Assembly (NCBI RefSeq): GCF_019396355.1
Contig: NZ_JAHKRK010000006.1
Coordinates: 21,863 to 85,862 of the forward strand
DNA length: 64,000 nt
Source of the DNA: Pseudonocardia nigra
GTDB taxonomy: Bacteria > Actinomycetota > Actinomycetes > Mycobacteriales > Pseudonocardiaceae
Reading direction: 5' to 3'
A program made the position numbers and the translations under genes. Under the pieces are notes generated by a model. It was not told the origin of the DNA. It did not search any database and was given only the letters and a program-made list of their open reading frames with translations. Positions 34,980 through 43,526 of this stretch are shown here, one piece after another (the first letter of the stretch is position 1; each line of letters opens with the position of its first letter).

Positions 34980-35953
34980 CGGGACTGACGAGGGCCGACT
35001 TCACGCTGCTCGACCCGCCGGTGCTCTCGCGCTCGGCCGTGCTCCGCGACGAGCCGCTGCGCACCGACGCGCAGCGGCAGGTCGCCGGCTGGCCTGCCGC
35101 GCGGCTGGTCCTCATCGACGAGAAGGGCCGCGCTCCGGTGGACTGGGGCACAGCCGGCCCACCGGACGGCCCCTGGGACGCCGCCACCCGGGAGTGGGCG
35201 CGGTTGCGCACGCGCCCGACGGCGGGCGAGCTGCCGCCACCCGACGCCGTGCTGCTCGGCGAGGCCGACGGCGTCGCGTACTGGGCGATGCGTTCGTCCG
35301 ACGGGGCGGACGAGGGCGACTGGGCCGACCTGCGCACCGCGGGCGCGGCCCTCGACGACCTCGGTGCCGGCCTCCTCGTCGGCGCGGTGGCGGTGCTCAA
35401 CTGGCACGACGCGGCGCGGTTCTGCGGGCGCGACGGGTCGCCGACGCGCCCGGGCAACGCCGGGTGGCACCGGGTCTGCGAGGCGGAGGGGCACGAGGAC
35501 TACCCGCGCACCGACCCGGCGATCATCTGCCTGGTCCACGACGGCGCCGACCGCGTGCTGCTGGCCCGCCAGCCGACGTGGCCGGAGGGGCGGTACTCGG
35601 TGCTCGCCGGGTTCGTGGAGGCGGGCGAGTCGCTCGAGGCGTGCGTGCTGCGGGAGATCCACGAGGAGGTCGGGGCCGCCATCCGCGACATCCGCTACCT
35701 GGGCAGCCAGGCGTGGCCGTTCCCGCGGTCGCTGATGGTGGGGTTCCACGCCCAGGCCGACCCGGACGCCCCCCTCGTGCCCGCCGACGGCGAGATCGCC
35801 GAGGCGATGTGGGTCACCCGCGCCGAGGTCCGCCGGGCCCTGTCCGCGGGGGACTGGGGAGCCGAAGCGCAGCGAGGCGAACGTCCGCTCCTGCTCCCCG
35901 GCAGCGTGAGCATCGCGAGATCGATGCTGGAGAGCTGGGCCGCCCTCGACTGA
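34976..35953 (+). CDS. nudC: NAD(+) diphosphatase / NAD-RNA decapping Nudix hydrolase
   Basis: A 325-residue protein. It has an NUDIX-like N-terminal domain, a shortened zinc-ribbon region, the Nudix box GFVEAGESLEACVLREIHEEVGA (split here at its key residues G, E, REIHEEVG), and the NudC-specific SQAWPFPRSLMVGFHA after it. It hydrolyses NAD(H) to NMN(H) and AMP and removes NAD caps from RNA. Only two of the four zinc cysteines remain (FCGRDG, RVCEAEG), so the zinc site may be lost. The position next to mrx1 and uvrD2 matches Rv3199c. Confidence 0.94.
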   Translation: MTGLTRADFTLLDPPVLSRSAVLRDEPLRTDAQRQVAGWPAARLVLIDEKGRAPVDWGTAGPPDGPWDAATREWARLRTRPTAGELPPPDAVLLGEADGVAYWAMRSSDGADEGDWADLRTAGAALDDLGAGLLVGAVAVLNWHDAARFCGRDGSPTRPGNAGWHRVCEAEGHEDYPRTDPAIICLVHDGADRVLLARQPTWPEGRYSVLAGFVEAGESLEACVLREIHEEVGAAIRDIRYLGSQAWPFPRSLMVGFHAQADPDAPLVPADGEIAEAMWVTRAEVRRALSAGDWGAEAQRGERPLLLPGSVSIARSMLESWAALD

Positions 35954-35971
35954 CCGTGCACACCTTGCGGC

Positions 35972-36038
35972 GGCCGTGCACATGTCAGGACGTGTGCAGG
36001 GTCCCCGCGGGGTATGCACGGCCGGGAAGTTGTCCACA
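35972..36038. promoter_or_regulatory. Inverted repeat GGCCGTGCA/TGCACGGCC and a lone DnaA-box-like site upstream of the AbiEi gene
   Basis: GGCCGTGCA (35972-35980) has its inverse at 36015-36023. GTGCACACCTTGCG near 35957 partly repeats as GTCCACACCTTGCG at 36032. TTGTCCACA at 36030-36038 equals the actinobacterial DnaA box. The same GGCCGTGCACA word recurs in the hairpin downstream of the AbiEi gene. Probably a terminator for nudC and/or promoter region. Confidence 0.5.
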
Positions 36039-36089
36039 CCTTGCGCCATCCACCCGTTTGCTTCCTGCGGTTCGCCCAGGCTGGGACGC

Positions 36090-36998
36090 GTGGATCGCGA
36101 GGTGTTCTTCCGCCCGGAGCTGCGGGCCGCCGGCTTCACCGAGGACGAGGTCCGGCGCATGATGCGCGTCGGCGAGCTGATTCCCGTGCGCCGCGGCGCC
36201 TACGCCGCCGGCGCGCTGCCGGACAACCCGGACGCCCGCCACGCGCTGCTCGTGCACGCCGCGATGGACGGCCTGTCGCACCAGGCCGTGGTGAGCCACG
36301 TGTCGGCCGCGGTGCTGCACCGGCTCCGGGTGTGGGGCGTGCCGCTGGACCGGGTGCACGTCACGCGGAACCGCCGCAGCACCGGGGTCCGGCGCGGCAG
36401 TCGGGTCCACGTGCACTGCGCGCCGCTCGCGGTCGACGAGGTCGTTCTGGTCGACGGGGTGCCGACGACCTCCGTGCCCCGAACGGTCGCCGACATCGCG
36501 CGGACCGTCGGCTTCGAGCAGGCCGTGATCGTCACCGACGCCGCCCTGGACCGACAGCCGGTCGATCGCGCCGGTCTGCTGGCCACGCTCGAGCGGTTCC
36601 CGCGCTGGCCCGGACTCCCTGCGGCCCGGCGGGCCATCGGCTTCGCCGACGGCGGCAGTAAGAGCGTGGGCGAGTCGCGCAGCAGGGTGGCGATCGCTCG
36701 GGCCGGGCTGCCCGCACCGGTGCTGCAGTGGGTGGTGCGGCGGCGCGACGGCCGGTTCGTCGGCGAGGTCGACTTCGCATGGCCGGAGCTGCGGACGGTC
36801 GGGGAGTTCGACGGCCGAGTGAAGTACGACCAGCTGCTCCGACCCGGCGAGACCCCGGCCGACGCGCTCTACCGGGAGAAGCTGCGCGAGGACGGGCTCC
36901 GGGGCGAGGGCCTCGCCGTCGTCCGCTGGGGCTGGCCGGACCTGGCGGACTTCGCGCGGGTGGCCGAGCGCCTCCGCGAGCGTTTCGACTGGCGATGA
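36090..36998 (+). CDS. AbiEi-antitoxin-like protein with C-terminal DUF559/Vsr-type nuclease-like domain
   Basis: A 302-residue protein. The N-terminus is a winged-HTH antitoxin-like domain (FFRPELRAAGFTEDEVRRMM, RRGAYAAG) followed by the AbiEi-type core (AVVSHVSAAVLHRL, TTSVPRTVADIAR). The C-terminal ~90 residues resemble a PD-(D/E)xK fold: GEVDFAWPELRTVGEFDGRVKY supplies the acidic residues and Lys, and YREKLREDGLRGEGLAVVRW the last strand. No AbiEii toxin gene is adjacent. It interrupts the nudC-mrx1 synteny and is flanked by related palindromes. A defence or TA role is inferred only. Confidence 0.75.
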   Translation: MDREVFFRPELRAAGFTEDEVRRMMRVGELIPVRRGAYAAGALPDNPDARHALLVHAAMDGLSHQAVVSHVSAAVLHRLRVWGVPLDRVHVTRNRRSTGVRRGSRVHVHCAPLAVDEVVLVDGVPTTSVPRTVADIARTVGFEQAVIVTDAALDRQPVDRAGLLATLERFPRWPGLPAARRAIGFADGGSKSVGESRSRVAIARAGLPAPVLQWVVRRRDGRFVGEVDFAWPELRTVGEFDGRVKYDQLLRPGETPADALYREKLREDGLRGEGLAVVRWGWPDLADFARVAERLRERFDWR

Positions 36999-37015
36999 CC
37001 CACGGTGCACATCAC

Positions 37016-37057
37016 ACGGTGGCCGTGCACACGCTGGAACCTGTGCACGGCCACCGT
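37016..37057. terminator. Perfect 16-bp hairpin between convergent genes
   Basis: ACGGTGGCCGTGCACA (37016-37031) pairs with TGTGCACGGCCACCGT (37042-37057) around a 10-nt loop, between the AbiEi-like stop and the mrx1 stop. It shares GGCCGTGCACA with the repeat upstream of the same gene. Confidence 0.78.
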
Positions 37058-37070
37058 CAGGTGTGCATGC

Positions 37071-37319
37071 TCAGGCGGCCAGCGTCGCCAGCTTCTCGGC
37101 CACCGCCGTGAAGGGCGGGTTGGTCATCGCTGTGCCGTCGGCGAAGCGCAGGGTCGGCACGGTCTGGTTGCCGCCGTTGACGCCCTCGACGAACTTCGCG
37201 GCCTCGGGATCCTGCTCGATGTTCACCTCGTCGTACGTGAACCCCGCCTGGTCCAGCTGGAGCTTGAGCCGGCGGCAGTAGCCGCACCACGTGGTCGAGT
37301 ACATCGTCACCTGAGCCAT
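37071..37319 (-). CDS. mrx1: Mycoredoxin (glutaredoxin-like, CGYC)
   Basis: An 82-residue thioredoxin-fold protein with active site WCGYC (Cys12 and Cys15), the cis-Pro in TVPTLRF, and a terminal helix. The CGYC motif and length match mycoredoxin-1, which reduces mycothiol mixed disulfides. The location beside uvrD2 agrees with Rv3198A. Transcribed divergently from uvrD2 across a 55-bp gap. Confidence 0.93.
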   Translation of the reverse strand: MAQVTMYSTTWCGYCRRLKLQLDQAGFTYDEVNIEQDPEAAKFVEGVNGGNQTVPTLRFADGTAMTNPPFTAVAEKLATLAA

Positions 37320-37374
37320 GCACTGTTCAACGACCGGCGCCCCCCGGCTCTTCCCCGGGTGTCAGGATGGGGCA

Positions 37375-39456
37375 GTGAGCTCGCCAACCCTCGACGCCCC
37401 GGAAGCCGGTCTCGACGACGAGCAGCTCGCCGCCGTCACGGCGCCGCGCGGGCCGGTGTGTGTGCTGGCGGGGGCGGGCACCGGCAAGACCCGCACCATC
37501 ACCCGGCGGATCGCCCACCTCGTGCGCACCGGGCACGTCGCGCCCGGTCAGGTTCTCGCGGTCACGTTCACGGCGCGAGCGGCGGGGGAGATGCGCACGC
37601 GGCTGCGCACCCTGGGCGTGGCGGGCGTGCAGGCGCGCACGTTCCACGCGGCCGCGCTGCGCCAGCTGCGCTACTTCTGGCCGCGGGTGGTCGGCGGCGA
37701 CCAGTGGCAGCTCCTGGACGGGAAGCTGCGGCTCGTCGGGCAGGCGGCGGCGCGGGCGAAGGCGGGCACGGACGCCGCGTCGCTGCGCGACCTCGCGGGC
37801 GAGATCGAGTGGGCGAAGGCGAGTCTGGTCGCCCCGGACGGGTACGCGGCGGCGGTGGCCAAGCTGCGCCGCGACACCCCGGGCCCGGCGGAGCAGGTGG
37901 CGCAGGTGTACGCGGGCTACGAGGCGCTCAAGAACAACGCCGAGCTGCTCGACTTCGACGACCTCCTGCTGCACACCGCCGCCGCGCTCGAGGAGCACGC
38001 CGGGGTCGCCGAGGAGTTCCGCGATCGCTACCGCTGTTTCGTCGTCGACGAGTACCAGGACGTCACGCCCCTGCAGCAGCGGGTGCTCGACGCGTGGCTC
38101 GGTGATCGCGACGACCTCACCGTCGTCGGCGACGCCAACCAGACGATCTACACGTTCGCCGGGGCCAGCCCGCGGCACCTGCTGGAGTTCCCGAGGCGCT
38201 TCCCCGAGGCGGTGGTGGTGCGGCTGCAGCGCGACTACCGCTCCACGCCACAGGTCGTCGCGTGCGCCAACTCGCTGATCGGGGCGGCCCGGGGCCGGGT
38301 CGCGGGCACCCGCCTGCAGCTGGTCGGGCAGCTCCCGCCGGGGCCGGAGCCCGACTTCAGCGAGCACGACGACGAGCCCGCCGAGGCCGCCGCCGTCGCC
38401 GCGCAGATCAAGCGCCTTGTCGCGGACGGCACGCCGGCGAGCGAGATCGCCGTGCTGTTCCGGATCAACGCCCAGTCCGAGGTGTACGAGCAGGCCCTCA
38501 CCGAGATCGGCGTGCCGTACCAGGTGCGGGGCGGCGAACGGTTCTTCTCCCGGGCCGAGGTGCGCCGCGCGATGACGGCGATCCGCACGGCGGCGGGGCG
38601 GGGGGAGACGGAGGGCGCCCCGCTCGTGGACGCCGTCCGGGCCGTCCTCGTCCCCGTCGGGCTCACGCCCGAGCCCCCCGGCGGTGCCGCCCAGCGGGCC
38701 CAGTGGGAGTCGCTGCTCGGCCTCGTCGAGCTGGCCGAGGAGCTCGTGGCGGTGGAGCCGGAGGCCGATCTGCGCCGGTTCTCCGTGGAGCTGGAGACCC
38801 GCGCGGATGCGGCGCACCCGCCCACCGTGCAGGGCGTCACGCTGGCATCGCTGCACGCCGCCAAGGGCCTGGAGTGGGACGTCGTGTTCCTCGTGGGGCT
38901 CGTGGACGGCACGCTGCCGATCCAGCACGCCGACGGCGACGACGACGCGATCGAGGAGGAGCGCAGGCTGCTCTACGTCGGCGTCACGCGCGCGCGGCGG
39001 CGAGTGCTGTTGTCCTGGGCGCTGTCCCGGCAGCCCGGCGGGCCGCGGCGCAGGCGGCGCAGCCGGTTCCTCTACGGCCTGATTCCCGACGAGCACCCCG
39101 CTTCGCGCATAGCGAACGGCCGCGGCCGGGGTGGCGCCAAGCCACGGTGCCGCGTCTGCGGCTCGCCGTTGCTCGGCACCGACGCGCTGAAGCTCCGCCG
39201 ATGCGGCGACTGTCCGTCCGATGTGGACGTCGAGCTGCTCGACCGGCTACGTGGCTGGCGCAGCGGCGAGGCCAAGGAACAGCAGGTCCCGGCCTACGTG
39301 GTGTTCACCGACGCCACGCTCACCGCGATCGCGGAGCAGCGGCCGTGCGACAACGCCGCGCTCGTGCGGATCCCCGGCGTGGGGGCGCGCAAACTCGATC
39401 GCTACGGGCCCGCCGTGCTGGCGCTCGTCGCCGAGTCGGACGGCGGAGAAAGTTGA
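37375..39456 (+). CDS. uvrD2: UvrD2: superfamily 1 DNA helicase with tetracysteine and HRDC domains
   Basis: A 693-residue helicase with Walker [12 protein letters not shown] (near residue 31), motif [22 protein letters not shown], and motif [17 protein letters not shown]. The C-terminal extension has the four-cysteine module CRVCG...CGDC (around 585-605), then an HRDC domain ([30 protein letters not shown]). This layout is characteristic of actinobacterial UvrD2. GTG 37375 precedes the first conserved residues; an upstream in-frame extension overlaps the mrx1 promoter and is unlikely. Confidence 0.95.
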   Translation: MSSPTLDAPEAGLDDEQLAAVTAPRGPVCVLAGAGTGKTRTITRRIAHLVRTGHVAPGQVLAVTFTARAAGEMRTRLRTLGVAGVQARTFHAAALRQLRYFWPRVVGGDQWQLLDGKLRLVGQAAARAKAGTDAASLRDLAGEIEWAKASLVAPDGYAAAVAKLRRDTPGPAEQVAQVYAGYEALKNNAELLDFDDLLLHTAAALEEHAGVAEEFRDRYRCFVVDEYQDVTPLQQRVLDAWLGDRDDLTVVGDANQTIYTFAGASPRHLLEFPRRFPEAVVVRLQRDYRSTPQVVACANSLIGAARGRVAGTRLQLVGQLPPGPEPDFSEHDDEPAEAAAVAAQIKRLVADGTPASEIAVLFRINAQSEVYEQALTEIGVPYQVRGGERFFSRAEVRRAMTAIRTAAGRGETEGAPLVDAVRAVLVPVGLTPEPPGGAAQRAQWESLLGLVELAEELVAVEPEADLRRFSVELETRADAAHPPTVQGVTLASLHAAKGLEWDVVFLVGLVDGTLPIQHADGDDDAIEEERRLLYVGVTRARRRVLLSWALSRQPGGPRRRRRSRFLYGLIPDEHPASRIANGRGRGGAKPRCRVCGSPLLGTDALKLRRCGDCPSDVDVELLDRLRGWRSGEAKEQQVPAYVVFTDATLTAIAEQRPCDNAALVRIPGVGARKLDRYGPAVLALVAESDGGES

Positions 39457-39471
39457 TCGAAGAAGTACCCC

Positions 39472-39510
39472 GTAAATCAGTTGTGCGGCCCTGCGGGGGC
39501 CCTCTAGCGT
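39472..39510 (+). promoter_or_regulatory. WhiB7-type promoter of the whiB7 transcription unit
   Basis: A -35-like TTGTGC (39481-39486), an 18-bp spacer and -10 TAGCGT (39505-39510) are preceded directly by the AT-rich GTAAATCAG (39472-39480). WhiB7 with SigA recognises an AT-rich stretch just upstream of -35, so autoregulation is expected. The whole stretch lies within 55 bp of the uvrD2 stop. Confidence 0.65.
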
Positions 39511-39577
39511 AGCTCGCGACGGACCTCACCAGCCCGTCTTTCGTCACGATCCAGACCCACGAAGGGGGTGCCGAGAC

Positions 39578-39748
39578 ATGGTCACCACGACGCCGAAGAG
39601 CGCCGCGATCCACGGCACCCGTATGCCCGAGTCCGTGGTCGTGGTGTACGCGCGTGCGTGGAAGCAGCGCCCGGCGAGTGTCGTCCTCGGCGGATTCCGT
39701 ACCGACAACAGCACAGGTGTGTCCGCAGTGGAGCATCGCCATAGATAG
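39578..39748 (+). CDS. Leader peptide (uORF) of whiB7
   Basis: A 56-codon frame starts at ATG 39578, about 60 bp after the predicted transcription start, with GAAGGGGG upstream as ribosome site. It encodes a basic peptide (RMPESVVVVYARAWKQRP, VEHRHR) and stops 25 bp before the intrinsic terminator. In mycobacteria and Streptomyces, translation of a uORF in the whiB7 leader controls attenuation in response to ribosome-targeting antibiotics. The same layout here supports that role; the peptide sequence itself need not matter. Confidence 0.7.
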   Translation: MVTTTPKSAAIHGTRMPESVVVVYARAWKQRPASVVLGGFRTDNSTGVSAVEHRHR

Positions 39749-39773
39749 GCGAGACGCCACCGGCCGAAGTTCC

Positions 39774-39816
39774 AGGGCCGCGGACCCCACCAGGGATCCG
39801 CGGCCCTTTTTGTTTG
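39774..39816 (+). terminator. Intrinsic terminator/attenuator in the whiB7 leader
   Basis: AGGGCCGCGGA (39774-39784) pairs with TCCGCGGCCCT (39797-39807) and is followed by TTTTTGTTTG, a real U-tract that is rare in this genome. It lies between the uORF and the whiB7 coding sequence, so it must be bypassed for whiB7 expression. Confidence 0.85.
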
Positions 39817-39849
39817 TCCTACCTGATCACCGCAACTCAGGAGGTTGAA

Positions 39850-40245
39850 GTGCTAGTCCGATCAGTTCCGTTGGACGGCGGAACGATCAGTCCGGAACAG
39901 TCATACGGTGGCGCCTCCGCCACCGGGCTGGGGTCCCTGCTGGGCTTGCTCGATTCCCATGGGGCACCCCGCGCCGGCCTCGACCTGCCGTGTCGTTCCG
40001 GCGACGCGGACATGTGGTTCGCCGAGGCTCCCGCCGAGCTGGAGCGGGCCAAGGAGCTGTGCAGGCACTGCCCGATCCAGGCCGAGTGCCTGGAGGGCGC
40101 GCTCCGCAGGGGCGAGCCGTGGGGAGTGTGGGGCGGCGAGATCTTCGAGCGCGGGGTCGTCATCCCGCGCAAGAGGCCCCGCGGCCGCCCGAGCAAGGCC
40201 GACCTGGCCCGCGACCGGGCCTACACGGCGGCCGTGTCCGCCTGA
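39850..40245 (+). CDS. whiB7: WhiB7 transcriptional regulator of antibiotic resistance
   Basis: A 131-residue WhiB protein. The four [4Fe-4S] cysteines are C48, C71, C74 and C80 (DLPCRSGDADMWF; CRHCPIQAEC), followed by the GVWGGE turn (92-97) and the AT-hook RGRPSK (around 111-116) that distinguishes WhiB7. It binds SigA and activates resistance genes and its own promoter. AGGAGG at 39839-39844 fixes GTG 39850. Located downstream of uvrD2 as in mycobacteria. Confidence 0.95.
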   Translation: MLVRSVPLDGGTISPEQSYGGASATGLGSLLGLLDSHGAPRAGLDLPCRSGDADMWFAEAPAELERAKELCRHCPIQAECLEGALRRGEPWGVWGGEIFERGVVIPRKRPRGRPSKADLARDRAYTAAVSA

Positions 40246-40303
40246 TCACCGCTCCACCTCGTGGGCTCTTCGAGAGTCCCTGACCAGCAGGAGACCGATA
40301 CCG

Positions 40304-40567
40304 ATGACCGAATTCACCACGTTCACCGCACACACCGCCCCGCGCACCGTGGTCCGTGACCGAGAGGGAATTGCGATGTTGCTCCACGAAGCACTGGCTC
40401 GATCTCGACAGCAAGAGGCCCAACGGGCCGCTCGTGAGTACACCCTGGCCCGCCAGTTCACCGCCGGCCGGAGATGGGACCTGCTCGCGGGTTTCGCCGC
40501 CCGGCGCGCCGCGCACGCGCGCGCCGGCCTGGGCAGCGCGCCGCTCGCCGCCTCCGTGTCGCGGTGA
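40304..40567 (+). CDS. Small basic hypothetical protein downstream of whiB7
   Basis: An 87-residue protein: a Thr-rich start (MTEFTTFTAHTAPRT) followed by a long Arg/Ala-rich amphipathic helix (MLLHEALARSRQQEAQRAARE). CAGCAGGAG precedes ATG 40304 by a suitable distance, and it is 58 bp after whiB7, so it may share the whiB7 transcript. No family recognised. Confidence 0.55.
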   Translation: MTEFTTFTAHTAPRTVVRDREGIAMLLHEALARSRQQEAQRAAREYTLARQFTAGRRWDLLAGFAARRAAHARAGLGSAPLAASVSR

Positions 40568-40607
40568 GTGACCTTCGCGGCGCCATCTGAAGCGCGCCAC
40601 AGCGCCG

Positions 40608-40643
40608 GCGTCGCCCCGGGCCACCACCGGCCCGGGGCGACGC
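40608..40643. terminator. Perfect 15-bp hairpin between convergent genes
   Basis: GCGTCGCCCCGGGCC (40608-40622) pairs with GGCCCGGGGCGACGC (40629-40643) around a 6-nt loop, 11 bp before the qsuB stop. It probably serves both the whiB7 and qsu transcripts. Confidence 0.78.
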
Positions 40644-40653
40644 CCGCATCTCG

Positions 40654-42510
40654 TCAGTGCGTCGGGGCGGACCGGAGGCTCCGCAGCCGCCGGTGCGCCG
40701 CCATCCGCACCGACGCGTCCGCGGTGCCGTAGCCGTCGTAGGCGCCGATGCGCTGCACGAGCTGGAAGAAGATCCTGCCGCCGAGCACCTCCGTGCTGAC
40801 GTGCAGGAACTCCCCGTGCTCGTCCCGGTCGTACAGCACGCCGAGCTCCCGCATCTGTGCGAGCAGGCCCGCGGGCGGGGCGAGCCGGGCGTCGAGGTCG
40901 TGGTAGTAGTTGTCCGGGATCGCCAGCAGCGGGGCGCCCGCCGTGCGCACCGCGCGGGCCGCCGCGAGCACGTCGTCGGTGGCGAACGCGACGTACTGCG
41001 GGGCGGTCACCCCCGGCGCCCACTCGCCGCGTCGCAGCAGCGCGGCCGACAGCGCGATCCGGACCCGCCCGCCGGGGTCGCGGACGGCGCGGTGGCGCAC
41101 CAGCCCGAACGGTGCCGCCACCTCGGTCGCCGTCTCCGGCTGCAGCCCGAGCACGGAGCGGTAGAACAACATCGCCTCGTCGAAGTGGTCGAACGGCTGG
41201 GTCAGCCCGACGTGATCGACCATGGTGACGTGCGTGGCCGCTGCCGCATCGCCTGCGGCGGGCGCGAAGTCCGCCCGCCATCCCGCTCCGGCCTCGGTCC
41301 GGCAGAAGAAGACCGCGGTGCCGTCCGGGGCCGCGACCGCCGCGAGGTCCGCCTCGCCCGCCTCCCGGACGCGGGGGAGCACGGGCGCGCACAGCGACTC
41401 GGCGCGCCGGGCCGACGCGGGCGGGTCCGCCGACTCGATGCCCAGCGCGGTGACCGCCGCCGCTCCGGCTCGTTCGCCGGTCGCGTTCAGCAGCACCCCC
41501 GCGCCACCCTGCTCCCACAGGTCGACCGCCTTCGTGCGGTGCCGCCCGGTCCGGGCGAACCCGAGCGCCGCGAGCGCCGCACCGACCTGCGTGCCGGACA
41601 CCTCGTCGACCGCGAGCTCGGTGAACGCGATCCCGGCCAGTGCCGGTGGCTCGGGAGCGGCCGGGCCCGTCGCGAGGGCCGGGGTGCGGGCGGCGACCGC
41701 CTCCGACAGGGCGAGCAGCGAACGGCGCGCGTCCACCGCGGTGCGGGCGGGGTCGGACTGCCGGAAGACGTCGTTGAATACCTCGAGCGACAGCGGCCCG
41801 CGGTAGCCGGCCGCGAGGACCGGTTCCAGGAACGCGGGCAGGTCGAACGAGCCCTGGCCGGGAAACAGGCGGTGGTGCCTGCTCCACTGCAGCACGTCCA
41901 TCGACAGGTGCGGGGCGTCGGCGAGCTGCAGGAAGAACAACTTCTCACCGGGGATCCGCGCGATACCGGCCGGGTCGGAGCCGCGGGACAGGATGTGGAA
42001 GCTGTCCAGGCAGAGCCCGAGCGCCGGGTGGTCGGCGCGGGCGACGACGTCCCAGGACCGCTCGTACGTGTTGACGTGCGTGCCCCACGCCAGCGCCTCG
42101 TACGCGACGCGCAGGCCGCGGGCGCCTGCGCGTTCCGCGAGGGCGTGCAACTGCTCGGCGAGCCGGTCGACGTCCGCGACGGCGTCCGGGGCGACCGCGG
42201 AGCAGACCAGCACCGTGTCGGTGCCGAGCGCGGTCATGACGTCGAACTTGTGCTCCGCACGGCGCAGGTTCGCGGCGAACCGGGCGGGATCGGTGGAGTC
42301 CAGGTCGCGGAAGGGCTGGTAGAGGTCGATCGTGAGGCCGAGGTCGGCGCACCGCAGCCGGATCTCGCCGGGCGAGAGCGGGGACGCGACGAGGTCCGGC
42401 TCGAACACCTCGACGCCGTCGAAACCGGCCGCCGCGGCGGCGGCGAGCTTGTCCTCCAACGTGCCGGACAGGCACACGGTGGCGATGCCGGTGGGCTCAG
42501 ACGTGGGCAC
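40654..42510 (-). CDS. qsuB: 3-dehydroshikimate dehydratase, QsuB type (TIM barrel + HPPD-like VOC domain)
   Basis: A 618-residue two-domain protein. Residues ~1-285 are an AP-endonuclease-2/sugar isomerase TIM barrel (GFDGVEVFEPD, LCLDSFHIL, LEVFNDVFRQ) that converts 3-dehydroshikimate to protocatechuate. Residues ~300-600 are a vicinal-oxygen-chelate pair like 4-hydroxyphenylpyruvate dioxygenase (MVDHVGLTQPFDHFDEAMLFYRSVLGL, GEFLHVSTEVLGGRIFFQLVQR). The length equals Corynebacterium QsuB as remembered. GTG 42510 overlaps the dehydrogenase gene by 14 bp. The protocatechuate ring-cleavage genes are not in the window. Confidence 0.93.
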   Translation of the reverse strand: MPTSEPTGIATVCLSGTLEDKLAAAAAAGFDGVEVFEPDLVASPLSPGEIRLRCADLGLTIDLYQPFRDLDSTDPARFAANLRRAEHKFDVMTALGTDTVLVCSAVAPDAVADVDRLAEQLHALAERAGARGLRVAYEALAWGTHVNTYERSWDVVARADHPALGLCLDSFHILSRGSDPAGIARIPGEKLFFLQLADAPHLSMDVLQWSRHHRLFPGQGSFDLPAFLEPVLAAGYRGPLSLEVFNDVFRQSDPARTAVDARRSLLALSEAVAARTPALATGPAAPEPPALAGIAFTELAVDEVSGTQVGAALAALGFARTGRHRTKAVDLWEQGGAGVLLNATGERAGAAAVTALGIESADPPASARRAESLCAPVLPRVREAGEADLAAVAAPDGTAVFFCRTEAGAGWRADFAPAAGDAAAATHVTMVDHVGLTQPFDHFDEAMLFYRSVLGLQPETATEVAAPFGLVRHRAVRDPGGRVRIALSAALLRRGEWAPGVTAPQYVAFATDDVLAAARAVRTAGAPLLAIPDNYYHDLDARLAPPAGLLAQMRELGVLYDRDEHGEFLHVSTEVLGGRIFFQLVQRIGAYDGYGTADASVRMAAHRRLRSLRSAPTH

Positions 42511-43417
42511 GGTCGTCCTCCTCCGCGGTCGCGACGAGCTCGGCGAAGTGCCCGAGCATGCGATGAGCGTCCGGCTGCGCGCCGGTGAACAGCCGGAAGG
42601 CGTCGACGGCCTGGTGGACGGCCATCCGCCCGCCGTCGAGCGTCCGGCACCCGCGGCCGCGCGCCGCCTGCAGCAGCGCGGTGTCCAGTGGGCGGTAGAC
42701 GATGTCGGCGACCCACATCTGCGGGCGCAGCAGATCGGGTGCCAGTGGCAGCCCGGGGTGGGCGGCCATGCCGGTCGGCGTGGCGTGGACGAGCCCGTCC
42801 GCGCCCGCGACGTGTCGGTCCAGGTCCCGGCCGGCGTCCCCGGCGACGGCCCGGCCGGTGCCGAACCGGGCGGCGAGGTTCCCGGCCAGCCGGTCGGCGC
42901 GCGCCGCGTCGACGTCGAGGACGGTGAGCCTGCCGACCCCGACGGTGAGCAGGGCGTGCGCCGCGGCCGCGCCGGCACCGCCTGCCCCGAGCAGCACGAC
43001 CCGGCCGAGCCCGACGCCCGGCAGCCCGTCCTCCAGCCCGTGCCGGAAGCCCGACCAGTCGGTGTTGTGTCCCACGCTGCGGCCGCCCGCGAGCACGACC
43101 GTGTTGACGGCGCCGATCGCCGCCGCGTCCGGGGACAGCTCGTCGAGGTGCGGCATGACGAGCTGTTTGCACGGGTGGGTGATGTTGAGCCCGTGGTAGC
43201 CGGCGGCGTGAGCGGCGGCGAGCAGGTCGCCGATGGCGCCGGGCGCCACGCCCAGCAGGTCGAGGTCGAGCCGGCGGTAACGGTAGTCGAGGCCGAGTGC
43301 CCTGGCCTCGCGCTCGTGCAGCGGCGGGCTCAGCGACGGCCCGATCCCGGAGCCGACGAGGCCGACGAGGTAGCCGTTCGGGCTCGGGCGTTCGGCCGGC
43401 AGCGCGACGGAAGGCAT
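42497..43417 (-). CDS. Quinate/shikimate dehydrogenase (AroE/QsuD family)
   Basis: A 306-residue enzyme. The substrate-site motif is GPSLSPPLHE, the catalytic Lys is in NITHPCKQ, ALGAGGAGAA-type Rossmann motif reads LLGAGGAGAAAAHAL (around 146), and the nucleotide-2' contact is VLDVDAARAD. The Asp at the end of that strand suggests NAD+ rather than NADP+, as in catabolic QsuD. It feeds quinate or shikimate toward 3-dehydro compounds for QsuB. The catabolic context favours this over biosynthetic AroE. Confidence 0.9.
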   Translation of the reverse strand: MPSVALPAERPSPNGYLVGLVGSGIGPSLSPPLHEREARALGLDYRYRRLDLDLLGVAPGAIGDLLAAAHAAGYHGLNITHPCKQLVMPHLDELSPDAAAIGAVNTVVLAGGRSVGHNTDWSGFRHGLEDGLPGVGLGRVVLLGAGGAGAAAAHALLTVGVGRLTVLDVDAARADRLAGNLAARFGTGRAVAGDAGRDLDRHVAGADGLVHATPTGMAAHPGLPLAPDLLRPQMWVADIVYRPLDTALLQAARGRGCRTLDGGRMAVHQAVDAFRLFTGAQPDAHRMLGHFAELVATAEEDDRAHV

Positions 43418-43439
43418 GCGACTCCTCGCAGAAGCGAAC

Positions 43440-43460
43440 GTACTAGCTAGTTAGTTGTAC
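43440..43460. promoter_or_regulatory. Candidate operator between the qsu operon and its TetR regulator
   Basis: A 21-bp AT-rich element framed by GTAC on both ends (GTACTAGCTAG...TTGTAC), 22 bp upstream of the dehydrogenase start and 67 bp upstream of the TetR start. It shares GTAC plus TAGTT/AACTA words with the repeat upstream of the transporter gene. It stands out in a >70% GC background. Confidence 0.55.
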
Positions 43461-43526
43461 CTCCTGAGGCCGGGTGAACGGAAGGGGACCTAGAGTCGGG
43501 ATCCACAGCATCGTCAGGAGGGTTCC

